From Bacteroidaceae bacterium (GTDB lineage Bacteria > Bacteroidota > Bacteroidia > Bacteroidales > Bacteroidaceae), in contig JALNVG010000038.1 in assembly GCA_023227685.1 (NCBI GenBank), positions 1-15,309 on the forward strand: a stretch of DNA of 15,309 nt, in the 5' to 3' direction. How positions within the stretch are numbered: position 1 is the first letter of the stretch; the number at the start of each line of letters is the position of its first letter. Shown here one piece after another: positions 1 through 8,038 of this stretch. The notes under the pieces were generated by a model. The model made no database searches, had not been told where the DNA came from, and worked only from the letters and a program-made list of their open reading frames with translations. A program made the position numbers and the translations under genes.

Positions 1-270
1 ACGGATAAAAATGGGCTCATATAAATGATATTCCCCTCCCTTGAGATGGATAATAATTCCATCTTCAACACCCGAATGATTAGTGCGTCTATACTCGCGA
101 GCCATACGCAACGCAGCATTCAAAGTTTGCAAAGGATCTACTTGTGTGCCCTCATTTTTATCATTTCCGCTCACCGACACCCAAATATCCGATGCAGACA
201 AAGGCGAAACTGACAACAAAAAAACAGCCATCAGCAACAAAATCTGTTTCTTTAAATCTAATCTTTTCAT
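1..270 (-). CDS. Secreted right-handed beta-helix carbohydrate enzyme, N-terminal part only (GH141-like)
   Basis: An ATG at 270-268 opens a frame that stays open for 90 codons to the window edge, so the 3' part is missing. Residues 1-27 form a signal peptide: basic MKRLDLKK, a hydrophobic stretch, then SPLSA before SDIW. The mature part begins DIWVSVSGNDKNEGT and continues with PLQTLNAALRMAREYRR and HLKGGEYHLYEPIFIR. This V-S-x-x-G-N-D-x-N-x-G-T / P-L-x-T-L-x-A-A / G-G-x-Y pattern is the usual opening of secreted parallel beta-helix glycan enzymes (DUF1565-like, GH120 and GH141). GH141 is favoured by inference because the upstream genes match RG-II enzymes and B. thetaiotaomicron has a GH141 fucosidase in its RG-II machinery; the catalytic region is not visible. 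It lies 116 bp after the GH140 stop and is probably the last visible gene of the same transcript. Export and beta-helix type are fairly sure; the family is tentative. Confidence 0.75.
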   Translation of the reverse strand, partial: MKRLDLKKQILLLMAVFLLSVSPLSASDIWVSVSGNDKNEGTQVDPLQTLNAALRMAREYRRTNHSGVEDGIIIHLKGGEYHLYEPIFIR

Positions 271-386
271 GGTTACTTATTTATTATCATCTTATCAAAG
301 ACATCCATACCGTCATTTCTCTTTTTCCAAGATTACCCCAAGCATAATACGGGATCATACAAATATTCAGCGATATAACTCATGAC

Positions 387-1844
387 TTATTGTTTTTGAG
401 GTTGTACATCAGGTAAAATTGTCCAATCTTTATGTACATAGTTTTTAGAAGAATCAACAGCAATCAACACGCGATCACTTCCACCCTGATAACTGCCTTC
501 TGGATAGAATGTAGTCACCTTACTGTCAAACTCTCCGATATAATTCAAGGCACCGCTTTGAGGATTATACCACCATGCATTCTTCTTGGCACCGCTTATC
601 TTACTTAAATCAATCTGCATCGAACTACCGAAATAATTATAAACCAACAGATAATCATTCCCGCGTGTTGCGAGCACTTGCTCATAATGAAGACCATTCT
701 TTCCGGCAATAAGACTTTGGTCAGGTACACGTTCGAAGAAAGGGAAAGTTAACATTAAATTTTTGAGATACTTCATCTGACTAAATCCCGAATCTTTCAT
801 GGCATCCCACCAAGATTCCGTTGCACCATAAGCTGGATTCACCCCCGGATGCATAAATTGCATAATTGAATTGTTGCCATAAGTATGCCCGAAAGCTCCG
901 GCAAAAACCGACCAATAAGCATAACGGCGCACATCACATGCCTGCCATCTTTTCTGGGCAGGATCATGTAAGCCCTGAGGAATACCCTCATACGAAGGTT
1001 CACCATCAATCACCGGCTTCACGGGAGACATGGCAAGACTAGCTTTGACATAACGCCAATTATCTTCTTCGGTATCCAGACCAAAGAGACAACTCTGGTC
1101 TTTAGTGCACTGGCCATAACGGCGGTGTCCGCTCTGGAACATATTAAAATCAAGCCAATCGGAATTGTTAAACCAGATGGACGACATCGTTCTTCCTCTC
1201 GGATGATAAGTCATCAGATGATTCTTATCAAGACTTTTGATCGTCTCGGCCAATGTATTCCAAATATCAGTATCCACATCACCAGGAATATCTCCTCCGA
1301 TAATCCAAATGATATTGGGATAATCTTTATAACGTTCAGCAAGAAACTTGCCGTAAGCCTTAGCTTGAGCTATATTCATCAGCCCAGCCTTGACCAAGTT
1401 TCCCCAGATACAAACCATGCCAATATATATACCATTGTGCTCGGCGGTCTTGATGATATAATCCATGTGATCCCAATAACCGTAAACACCTTTTTTATTA
1501 ATATCTTTGAAGTTGAAGCCATCAGGCATGGAAAACTGCCCGTAAGCATTAATTGCAGGCACACCATCAATCGTTTGCACCTGCACCACATTGTAACCGT
1601 CAGCCTGACAATGATCCAAATAATAAGCCACTTCATCACGGTTAAGCCTCTCAGGCATTAACCAACCGGTTTCACCCTGCCAAAAAAACGGCGTTCCATT
1701 TGCTTGTTGTAAGTAATGATGATTTCCGGATACGACTAATTTACCGTTACTCCAAGGAAGATAAACCTCGGATGCTGCTGTTACGGGTGCTACGGAAAGA
1801 AAACCAAAGCATAAAACAACTAAAGAAACTATTGTCTTTTTCAT
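387..1844 (-). CDS. Secreted GH140-family enzyme (DUF4038), candidate D-apiosidase
   Basis: The 485-residue protein has a signal peptide (residues 1-24, VTAA before SEVYLPW) and a DUF4038 (alpha/beta)8-barrel from about 28 to 370, starting KLVVSGNHHYLQQANGTPFF and GETGWLMPERL. A C-terminal beta domain of the 'collagen-binding' type follows (about 385-470; WWYNPQSGALNYIGEF). GH140 is the family of the B. thetaiotaomicron RG-II apiosidase BT1012, which removes apiose from the galacturonan backbone. Two acidic residues sit where that family carries its catalytic pair: D185 in IIGGDIPGD and E282 in VIDGEPSYEG. The position match is from memory and needs alignment. Full length for the family. The ATG follows the GH95 stop by 17 bp, so the two are probably co-transcribed. 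The neighbouring apiose-type catabolic operon supports the apiosidase reading. Related DUF4038 proteins could act on other glycans, so the family is firm and the substrate is inferred. Confidence 0.87.
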   Translation of the reverse strand: MKKTIVSLVVLCFGFLSVAPVTAASEVYLPWSNGKLVVSGNHHYLQQANGTPFFWQGETGWLMPERLNRDEVAYYLDHCQADGYNVVQVQTIDGVPAINAYGQFSMPDGFNFKDINKKGVYGYWDHMDYIIKTAEHNGIYIGMVCIWGNLVKAGLMNIAQAKAYGKFLAERYKDYPNIIWIIGGDIPGDVDTDIWNTLAETIKSLDKNHLMTYHPRGRTMSSIWFNNSDWLDFNMFQSGHRRYGQCTKDQSCLFGLDTEEDNWRYVKASLAMSPVKPVIDGEPSYEGIPQGLHDPAQKRWQACDVRRYAYWSVFAGAFGHTYGNNSIMQFMHPGVNPAYGATESWWDAMKDSGFSQMKYLKNLMLTFPFFERVPDQSLIAGKNGLHYEQVLATRGNDYLLVYNYFGSSMQIDLSKISGAKKNAWWYNPQSGALNYIGEFDSKVTTFYPEGSYQGGSDRVLIAVDSSKNYVHKDWTILPDVQPQKQ

Positions 1845-1861
1845 ATCATATAATATTATTT

Positions 1862-4336
1862 TTATTTCCCTTCAATTATATACACTTCTCCCGATTGCGT
1901 TTTCAAATCATAAAGATACGTCTTTTTTAAAATAACAGGATTCAATTTTGCCTTTTCATTAATCAATGGCTGCGGGGTATTCGGTACGGCAAACAAACTG
2001 TTCGGATTCTCTCCTCTTGCCTTTCTAAGCCCCCTGCCGGCCAATCGATTTAATGAACGCAAGCGGCAAACGCCACCATTGCGCGACTTCACAATAAGTT
2101 TTTTCACTTTACCATCTTTCCAATACAAATCCACTACAAAACCGCCACGGGCAACAAGACCTTTGAAGTGGCCTTCTTTCCAAACAGTCGGAAGAGCAGG
2201 AAGCAGATATATAAAACCATCATAACTTTGTAGAAGCATCTCGGCAATACCAGCTGTGCAACCGAAATTCCCATCAATCTGAAATGGCGGATGAGCATCG
2301 AAAAGATTAGGATAAGTACCCCCTTTCTTCTTCTCATTACCAACCAATGACAATTGATCGGTTATTAATTTATAAGCATGATCACCATCAAGCAAACGGG
2401 CCCAAAGACAAACCTTCCATCCCATACTCCAACCTGTCGACTCATCACCACGATGAATCAACGAAGTACGGGCGGCATCAAAGAACTCGGGCGTGCGATA
2501 CGGCGACAATTCATTGCTTGGAAATAATCCGTAAAGATGAGATATATGACGATGCGTATCACTCGGATCATCCCAATCCTCCATCCATTCTTGCAACTGC
2601 CCCCATCGACCTATCTGCATCGGAGGTAATTCTTTCAGTCGCTGTTTTAAATGAGTGGCAAAAGCCGTATCGATATTCAACACCTTCGAAACCATGATAA
2701 TTTCATTCCAAAGATCAAAGACCAATTGGTTATCAAGCGTACATCCTGCAACCGTGGTAGCCTTGCCACCATCCCCCGGATGTTCGTGTTCGGGCGATAA
2801 ACTGGGACAAACAACCAACCAATGATGTAACGGCTCGTGAACCATAATTTCATCTAAAAATTTAGCGGCTCCTTTTAATTCCGGATAAACCGAACGTAGG
2901 AATTTTAGATCTCCCGTATATAAATAATGTTGCCATAAATGCTGACATACCCAGGCTTCACCGGTAGGCCACATACCGGAAGGAGCTTTATCTATCGCAC
3001 CGGTCACCCGCCAGATATCGGTATTATGATGCAAGACCCAACCACCGGCACCATACATGATCTTTGCCGTTTCCTTTCCCGATTGACTTACCTCCTTGAT
3101 CAACTGAAACAAGGGATCATTGAGTTCACTCAAATTGGTCACTTCGGCAGGCCAATAATTCATCTCAAGATTGATATTACATGTATATTTGGAATCCCAT
3201 GATGGGAAAAGCTGATCATTCCATATACCTTGCAGATTGGCAGGTTGTCCTCCGGGTTGCGAAGAACAAATCAACAAATAACGACCGAAACGAAAATATG
3301 TAGCTACAAGATTATTATCTTGATTATCTTTAAAATACTGTACACGTTTATCCGTAGTAAGATTAGGATACTTATCCGCCCCTAAGTTCAAAGATACCCT
3401 ATCCATCTCTTTTTTGAAAAAAGACACATGAGCTTGTTTACTCTCTTGATAGGTATGCTTCAGCGCATTAACCAAATAGTTTTCCACCTTTTTCTCGGGA
3501 TCACCGCTAATGTCTTTATAATTATTGAAATTTGTTGCTATCGTAACATAAATCACCGCTTCGTCAGCCCCTTCAATACTCAATACCCCATTTCTACATC
3601 TCTGCTTTCCACCTTTGATACGAGCCATCATGCGTCCTATAAATTGAACTTTCCCCTTCAATCCTTCATGCGATGACGAAACACCGGACAAAGAAACACT
3701 GTTCTCATCCGAAGTAACCGAGACTTTATCATGGGGACTGGTAAACAAAGCATTGCAAGAAATCTTGCCGGGCCGACTAGCCGTCAAATGAACCATCATC
3801 ACCTGATCGGGAAATGAAGTTATAGTCTCACGCTGATAAGTCACTCCACCTACCTTATAACTAACCAACGTACGAGCAGAATCCAAACTTAACTCCCGAT
3901 AATAAGATGTATACGACGCATGGTCCGGAAATGAGATATATAAATCACCGAAAGTCTGGTAAGGCATTCCGCTATTTGTATGAGACATTACTTTCTCCGT
4001 AGCCAAAGTCTGCGCTGCCAAATACTTCTTTTCAAAAACTAGTTGACGAATTTTGGGAATATAAGTCAAAGCCTCCGGATTCGGATTATTATTAGGCTGA
4101 CCGGCCCACAACGTTTCTTCATTCAGCTGAATATGCTCCACAGCCGGATTACCGTAAACCATAGCTCCTAACCGCCCATTGCCCAGCGGAAGAGCTTCCG
4201 TCCAAGTATGTGCCGGTTTATCATACCATAATTTATGGTTTTGAGCACTGGTCTCCACACTAATTACAGCAATTAAAAATAAGGGCAATAGCACCGCAAG
4301 ACTGGAAACAATTATTCTTTTTATATGATGCTTCAT
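1862..4336 (-). CDS. Secreted GH95 alpha-L-fucosidase / alpha-L-galactosidase
   Basis: GH95 enzymes are inverting exo-hydrolases that release terminal alpha-L-fucose or alpha-L-galactose. With the ATG at 4336 the protein has 824 residues and a standard signal peptide (MKHHIKR, hydrophobic core, VETSA before QNHKLWYD). An in-frame ATG at 4354 (six codons longer) is possible; a TTG at 4369 is less likely. The N-terminal beta-sandwich begins LWYDKPA and LPLGNGRLGAMVYG (about 36-62), and the (alpha/alpha)6 barrel occupies about 310-710. Catalytic-site motifs known from Bifidobacterium AfcA are all present: the Asn pair N387/N389 in CNINLEMNYW, E516 in SLSPEHEH and D688 in FQIDGNFG. The length is normal and the enzyme looks intact. 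The gene sits between GH28 and GH140 genes. In RG-II degradation a GH95 member removes L-galactose from chain A, so alpha-L-galactosidase is a reasonable inference, although fucosidase cannot be excluded by eye. Confidence 0.92.
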   Translation of the reverse strand: MKHHIKRIIVSSLAVLLPLFLIAVISVETSAQNHKLWYDKPAHTWTEALPLGNGRLGAMVYGNPAVEHIQLNEETLWAGQPNNNPNPEALTYIPKIRQLVFEKKYLAAQTLATEKVMSHTNSGMPYQTFGDLYISFPDHASYTSYYRELSLDSARTLVSYKVGGVTYQRETITSFPDQVMMVHLTASRPGKISCNALFTSPHDKVSVTSDENSVSLSGVSSSHEGLKGKVQFIGRMMARIKGGKQRCRNGVLSIEGADEAVIYVTIATNFNNYKDISGDPEKKVENYLVNALKHTYQESKQAHVSFFKKEMDRVSLNLGADKYPNLTTDKRVQYFKDNQDNNLVATYFRFGRYLLICSSQPGGQPANLQGIWNDQLFPSWDSKYTCNINLEMNYWPAEVTNLSELNDPLFQLIKEVSQSGKETAKIMYGAGGWVLHHNTDIWRVTGAIDKAPSGMWPTGEAWVCQHLWQHYLYTGDLKFLRSVYPELKGAAKFLDEIMVHEPLHHWLVVCPSLSPEHEHPGDGGKATTVAGCTLDNQLVFDLWNEIIMVSKVLNIDTAFATHLKQRLKELPPMQIGRWGQLQEWMEDWDDPSDTHRHISHLYGLFPSNELSPYRTPEFFDAARTSLIHRGDESTGWSMGWKVCLWARLLDGDHAYKLITDQLSLVGNEKKKGGTYPNLFDAHPPFQIDGNFGCTAGIAEMLLQSYDGFIYLLPALPTVWKEGHFKGLVARGGFVVDLYWKDGKVKKLIVKSRNGGVCRLRSLNRLAGRGLRKARGENPNSLFAVPNTPQPLINEKAKLNPVILKKTYLYDLKTQSGEVYIIEGK

Positions 4337-4371
4337 TCGATCAACTATTTTCATTTCAACTATATTCAATT

Positions 4372-5715
4372 TTATTCTACAAAAGGAATCTCTTTTCCAT
4401 TAACAGAAACATCTCTAAGAACTACGTTTTTGCAATTTCGAAAAGAACTTTTTTCTTGTGAGTTCCGAATAAAAATATTGTTTAGAACAACATCCGTAAT
4501 GGGAGATTCCTTCAAACCATCTATCACTATCGGCCTCTGCACTTGATCTGCAACTATACCGGAAAAATAAAACGAATGAAACACCGGTGTACGTTCACTC
4601 TTCGGCTCCTCGGGCATCTTACTATAAGCTAGGCTTAACAAGATAACCTCTCCGGATATATTTTTCATGACTACATTATTCACACAAACATCTTCAACAA
4701 CACCACCCCGACCGCGGGTAGACTTGATACGGATTCCTCTATCTGTTCCTTCAAAAGTGCAATTACTAATTACCACCTTTCTAACACTACCGCTCATCTC
4801 GCTGCCGATAGACAAACCATGACCAGATAGCATAGTACAATTGGTAATCGTAATATTTTCACAAGGCACATTCAATTTTCGCCCCTGAAAATCTCGACCG
4901 GACTTAATGGCTACACAATCATCACCTACCGATATATGACAATTATTAATACGCACATTACTACAAGATTCCGGATCAATGCCATCCGTATTTGGTGAAG
5001 GAACATTTATGATTGTAACCCCATCAACCAGCACATTGTCACAAAATTCCGGATTTACCGTCCAAAACGGAGAATTAACAATCTTCACTCCTTCAATACA
5101 CACCCGCTTACAACGAATCGGTTGAATAAACGGCGGACGAAAAAAACGTTGATTAAGGGTATTGTGCCAATCTTCGTTGGTTTCGGCAGCAAGCATTTTC
5201 ATATCATTGGTCGTTTCAAATAGCAGTTGGTATTTATTCATCTTACTCCTATCGCCATTTGTCTCCTTCATTACTTTTGATACTTTAAAACACTCATCCC
5301 ACCATTTCTTTCCTTGACCATCCAATGTACCTTCACCTTTAATCGTTATATTTTCGGCATCCACAGCATAAATCAATGGTTGGAAACTCTTGAGCATCAC
5401 ACCCTCATAACGTGTTTCCACATAAGGAAGATAATCGTCAAAATTATCCGAGAAACGCAAAATTGCTCCGGCTTCCAAGTCTAGCGTAATATTGCTTTTC
5501 AAATGGATCGATCCGGTCAAATACGTACCTGAAGGGAAAAACAAGGTTCCACCGCCAGCTTTCGACAAACGACTTATTGTTGAATTAATCAATTCCGTGT
5601 TCAATACCATGCCTTTTGTATTTGCACCTGCTACTGCCATATTCACACGCTCAGCCGAAAGATGAAGAAAGTTCCAACAACTCATCAACAAAATAATTCC
5701 TATGCGTAAATTCAT
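4372..5715 (-). CDS. Exported GH28 polygalacturonase-family enzyme
   Basis: GH28 enzymes are inverting parallel beta-helix hydrolases that cut galacturonan or rhamnogalacturonan backbones. The 447-residue protein has an N-terminal export signal. It is either type I with cleavage near LSA (residue 21) or a lipoprotein with C13 in LMSC. The family opening KAGGGTLFFPSGTYLTGSI is at 52-70. All four GH28 signature motifs are intact: NTDG (242-245), GDDC (264-267), GHG (298-300) and RIK (329-331), giving D244, D265 and D266 as catalytic acids and H299 as the conserved histidine. An insert at about 140-195 between helix coils resembles other Bacteroides GH28 proteins. The stop lies 17-35 bp from the GH95 start, depending on the start chosen, so the two are probably one transcript. 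The upstream gap to the GH43-like gene is 123 bp. The family is certain. Whether it acts endo or exo, and on homogalacturonan, apiogalacturonan, RG-I or RG-II, is not visible. Confidence 0.93.
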   Translation of the reverse strand: MNLRIGIILLMSCWNFLHLSAERVNMAVAGANTKGMVLNTELINSTISRLSKAGGGTLFFPSGTYLTGSIHLKSNITLDLEAGAILRFSDNFDDYLPYVETRYEGVMLKSFQPLIYAVDAENITIKGEGTLDGQGKKWWDECFKVSKVMKETNGDRSKMNKYQLLFETTNDMKMLAAETNEDWHNTLNQRFFRPPFIQPIRCKRVCIEGVKIVNSPFWTVNPEFCDNVLVDGVTIINVPSPNTDGIDPESCSNVRINNCHISVGDDCVAIKSGRDFQGRKLNVPCENITITNCTMLSGHGLSIGSEMSGSVRKVVISNCTFEGTDRGIRIKSTRGRGGVVEDVCVNNVVMKNISGEVILLSLAYSKMPEEPKSERTPVFHSFYFSGIVADQVQRPIVIDGLKESPITDVVLNNIFIRNSQEKSSFRNCKNVVLRDVSVNGKEIPFVE

Positions 5716-5838
5716 AAATGATAATTTAATGATAATACATTATTATAAATTATTTTCTTCAATGCATCCGAATGACCAACAACCCTGCCGAAATACAAAT
5801 TAATACCTTTGATCTTTTTATCATAACACACATTTTCC

Positions 5839-6777
5839 TTATCGGACTATTTTATTATTAGAATACTTTATCAATTTTTTTACGACCTTCATAGGAACCT
5901 TAAAGATCGTACCATGCTTATGATCTTTGGGTATAGAAATTTGATTTGTCACATCTACGAAAGTTTTAAAGTCTCTTGTTTTGACAGCTCCGAAAATTTT
6001 CTTTCTATAAGCATCAAAATAAATCAAATAATCCTTGCCCACTTTTTCACAAGCAGGCCCTTCGGTATAAAGATATGTCATTGAGGTAGAAGCCTTCCCA
6101 TAAGGACCTGTTGGTGAGGTAGCAAAAGCCACTTTAATATCCCGTTCCAGTCGGGTATTATCTTTAAACACCAACACGTAATCTTTCGGGCCACGCTTGA
6201 CAATTTGTTGATCAATAGAACTGAAACCCGGATCATAAAGCAATTTCGTATCAGATATCGTCTTAAAATCCTTGGTAGTCATATAATAAATCCGATGATT
6301 ATTTCTTATATCTTCTTGTCCGAAATCAAAATGGCCGGGCACACAAGATGCCCATGCCACGATGATTTGATTCTTTTCGCTATCATAAAACAATTCCGGC
6401 GCCCACACGTTAACCGTAGTCGGCTCTTTTTCCATCACCTGAATAAGACGCTCTTTTGACCAATGAATTAAATCTTTGGAATAAGCATACCCAAAGCCCA
6501 AACCACCTTTCCATGCAATAGTCCATGCCAAATGATATGTTCCGTCGGGAGTACGCAAAATAGAAGGATCACGCATAATCTTATCTTTCCCTATTTCCGG
6601 CTTCAACCAAATGCCAGGTATACTGTCCCAATGTAAGCCATCTTCACTATATAAATAACGAAGTCCCTCATTCGCAGGCTCATGGAAAGAAGAATAGACA
6701 TAACATATCTTTTGTGTACCACACGAACACAAAATCAACAAGGTAAGCAAAAGAGCGAAAATATTCCGATTTTTCAT
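5839..6777 (-). CDS. GH43-like five-bladed beta-propeller glycosidase, lipoprotein
   Basis: The 312-residue protein starts MKNRNIFALLLTLLILCSCG, a lipoprotein signal with likely acylated C19 (LCSC), so it should be membrane-anchored on the periplasmic or outer face. The rest fits a GH43/GH62-clan five-bladed propeller. The general-base aspartate is likely D70 in IMRDPSILRT, the pKa-modulating aspartate D189 in SSIDQQIV, and the general acid E239 in TEGPACEK. VWAPELFYD (124-132) is the usual second-blade motif and HGT (288-290) resembles the histidine near the central metal or water in this clan. The length is short, so the protein is a single catalytic domain. GH43-type enzymes mostly remove arabinofuranose, xylose or galactose, and the sugar cannot be read from the sequence. 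It is the first gene of the left-hand enzyme run and follows a long AT-rich gap that should contain its promoter. Fold and clan are likely, the exact family fairly likely, the substrate unknown. Confidence 0.78.
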   Translation of the reverse strand: MKNRNIFALLLTLLILCSCGTQKICYVYSSFHEPANEGLRYLYSEDGLHWDSIPGIWLKPEIGKDKIMRDPSILRTPDGTYHLAWTIAWKGGLGFGYAYSKDLIHWSKERLIQVMEKEPTTVNVWAPELFYDSEKNQIIVAWASCVPGHFDFGQEDIRNNHRIYYMTTKDFKTISDTKLLYDPGFSSIDQQIVKRGPKDYVLVFKDNTRLERDIKVAFATSPTGPYGKASTSMTYLYTEGPACEKVGKDYLIYFDAYRKKIFGAVKTRDFKTFVDVTNQISIPKDHKHGTIFKVPMKVVKKLIKYSNNKIVR

Positions 6778-7405
6778 CTTTAAGTAATTTATGTGATTAT
6801 TTTTCTACTAATTGGTCTTTGCGCTAATTCGCTCCATCCGATTTTCACGTTCTTTTGTTAAATCAGAACCTTGCTTTGATAAATAATTATTTATACAGCC
6901 CTAAAATTTACCAAAAATTCATGCTTATTCTTCGAACTTTCAACATTCATTGCAAACTCATATATCCAATGAATCAGCACCTTTTCTTTTTTCAAAATGG
7001 AAATCATTTCAATGAAACTAAACTCACCACCTCTTTGTACACCAAGGGAAATAGAGATATCAGCCTGTAAAACAAGCAACCCAAGGAATTTAAGGATGTC
7101 CCTTTAAAGCCTCTTGCTTAAATATATGACGTAAAAATAAACCATTTGTAATAAGTAAGCAACTTTTTTTAATAAAATAGAAATCCACCCGGACCGCTTT
7201 TAGAATATAAAAAAGCCGAGTGGAATTAATAAACTTTTTGTCTTATAGGAAGTGCATTTTATGCATACAAAAATAGCAAAAGAGTTTAAAACTGTTGTAC
7301 TCTTTTCGATTGAATTTGTGATTTTTACAACAATATTATTTATAATTTAAATATTCATACAAAATAACTATTTTTTTGCAAAGTAGCATTAATAAAGTTA
7401 GAAAA
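6778..7405. other. AT-rich intergenic region between GH43-like gene and ECF sigma gene
   Basis: These 628 bases hold no gene I can support. The longest minus-strand frame (6891-7079) opens only with TTG, shows no recognisable domain and is probably chance. A terminator-like hairpin lies at 7185-7223. One minus-strand match to the Bacteroidetes -7 element (TATTTTTG, plus-strand 7268-7275) exists but has no TTTG partner 19-21 bp upstream, so I do not call it a promoter. The promoter of the hydrolase run is expected in this region but was not located. This is also where an anti-sigma factor or susC gene would usually follow an ECF sigma gene, and no remnant of either was recognised. Confidence 0.6.
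7185..7223 (-). terminator. Terminator-like hairpin downstream of ECF sigma gene
   Basis: On the minus strand CCACTCGG (7223-7216) pairs with CCGGGTGG (7192-7185), eight pairs with one G-U. Inside it GCTTTT and AAAAGC can extend the stem. The sequence beyond is T-rich (ATTTCTATTTTATT) but not an unbroken T run, so it is an imperfect intrinsic terminator or another structured RNA element. It lies about 180 bp past the sigma-factor stop codon. Confidence 0.45.
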
Positions 7406-7945
7406 TCATATCAAACTTCTTAATCTAAGAATACTTCTATGTATTAAATTCCGGGCAGAAGAATAATCAATATTCATAATTTTACAAATTTCATCATATT
7501 TCTTCCCTTCAAGATAATACAAGGTTATAATCTGTTGTTGACGTCTGGTCAATTTTTGCAATAACGTTCCTATATTTTCTTTGTCAATATTATATTTTTC
7601 TTTAATATTACAATCTTCCTCGTGTACAGAAAAATAAAGTAAATTGTCAGCTGCTGCTTTTGATTCTTTTACCCTTCTCCGGTTATCATCATATAATCTA
7701 TTCTTCAAAGAAACAAGAAGATAGGACCTAATATTATGGATCTCTGATAATAAAATTCGATCTGTATATAATTTAAAAAAAACATCATGAATACTATCTT
7801 TCAATAGTTCTCTGTCTATTGTTAGCTTACTACCATAATTAAAAAGCATATCCACATACATCTCATAGAAATCTGAGAATGCCTGTTTATTTCCTTTTTG
7901 TAATTCTGCTACTATAGTTTTATCCGTTTGATGTTCTGTTCTCAT
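7406..7945 (-). CDS. ECF-type RNA polymerase sigma factor (sigma-70 family)
   Basis: The 179-residue cytoplasmic protein has the two-domain layout of extracytoplasmic-function sigma factors. Region 2 (about 20-90) includes FSDFYEMYVDMLFNYG and LLKDSIHDVFFKLY, which bind core polymerase and the -10 element. Region 4 (about 125-178) includes LTRRQQQIITLYYLEGKKYD and an HTH around 149-170 for -35 recognition. The ATG at 7945 gives normal length. In Bacteroidetes such factors usually pair with a FecR-like anti-sigma and a TonB-dependent SusC/D transporter to switch on glycan loci. Here neither is adjacent: 93 bp upstream lies the end of the apiose-type operon and downstream is a long gap followed by hydrolase genes. 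The gene is visibly more AT-rich than its neighbours. It may regulate the hydrolase run or be a remnant of a larger locus; both are inferences. The family call is firm, the target unknown. Confidence 0.88.
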   Translation of the reverse strand: MRTEHQTDKTIVAELQKGNKQAFSDFYEMYVDMLFNYGSKLTIDRELLKDSIHDVFFKLYTDRILLSEIHNIRSYLLVSLKNRLYDDNRRRVKESKAAADNLLYFSVHEEDCNIKEKYNIDKENIGTLLQKLTRRQQQIITLYYLEGKKYDEICKIMNIDYSSARNLIHRSILRLRSLI

Positions 7946-7968
7946 AATTAAATATTGGTTAATTAAAA

Positions 7969-7988
7969 TATGTATAATAATTTACATA
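7969..7988. repeat. Small inverted repeat upstream of ECF sigma gene
   Basis: TATGTA (7969-7974) and TACATA (7983-7988) form a 6-bp inverted repeat around an 8-base AT-rich centre, 24-43 bp before the sigma-factor ATG. It could be an operator or a weak hairpin in the leader. In DNA this AT-rich, chance is also plausible. No matching promoter element was found between 7946 and 8038. Confidence 0.25.
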
Positions 7989-8038
7989 ATACCTTTGATA
8001 ACGATTTAACCTATAAGATAAGCTATCTATATATCTCT

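Noticed and set aside
83..385. 100-codon plus-strand open frame at the left end
   Set aside because: It overlaps antisense the partial beta-helix gene, whose signal peptide and family pattern are convincing.
1125..1661. 178-codon plus-strand open frame
   Set aside because: It lies antisense inside the GH140 gene, has no recognisable domain and reads as a shadow of that coding frame.
4337..4369. Longer GH95 N-terminus from a TTG at 4369
   Set aside because: TTG is a weak start and the ATG at 4336 (or 4354) gives a normal signal peptide without an odd leading segment.
6891..7079. 62-codon minus-strand open frame in the intergenic gap
   Set aside because: It opens only with TTG, shows no family pattern and lies in AT-rich DNA; no support for coding.
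7379..7387. Promoter -7 element TACTTTG on the minus strand after the sigma gene
   Set aside because: One base shorter than TAnnTTTG, and the nearest upstream TTTG is 26 bp away rather than about 19-21.
8005..8036. Terminator for the six-gene operon
   Set aside because: Only a 5-bp AGATA/TATCT palindrome without a T run is present, too weak to call.
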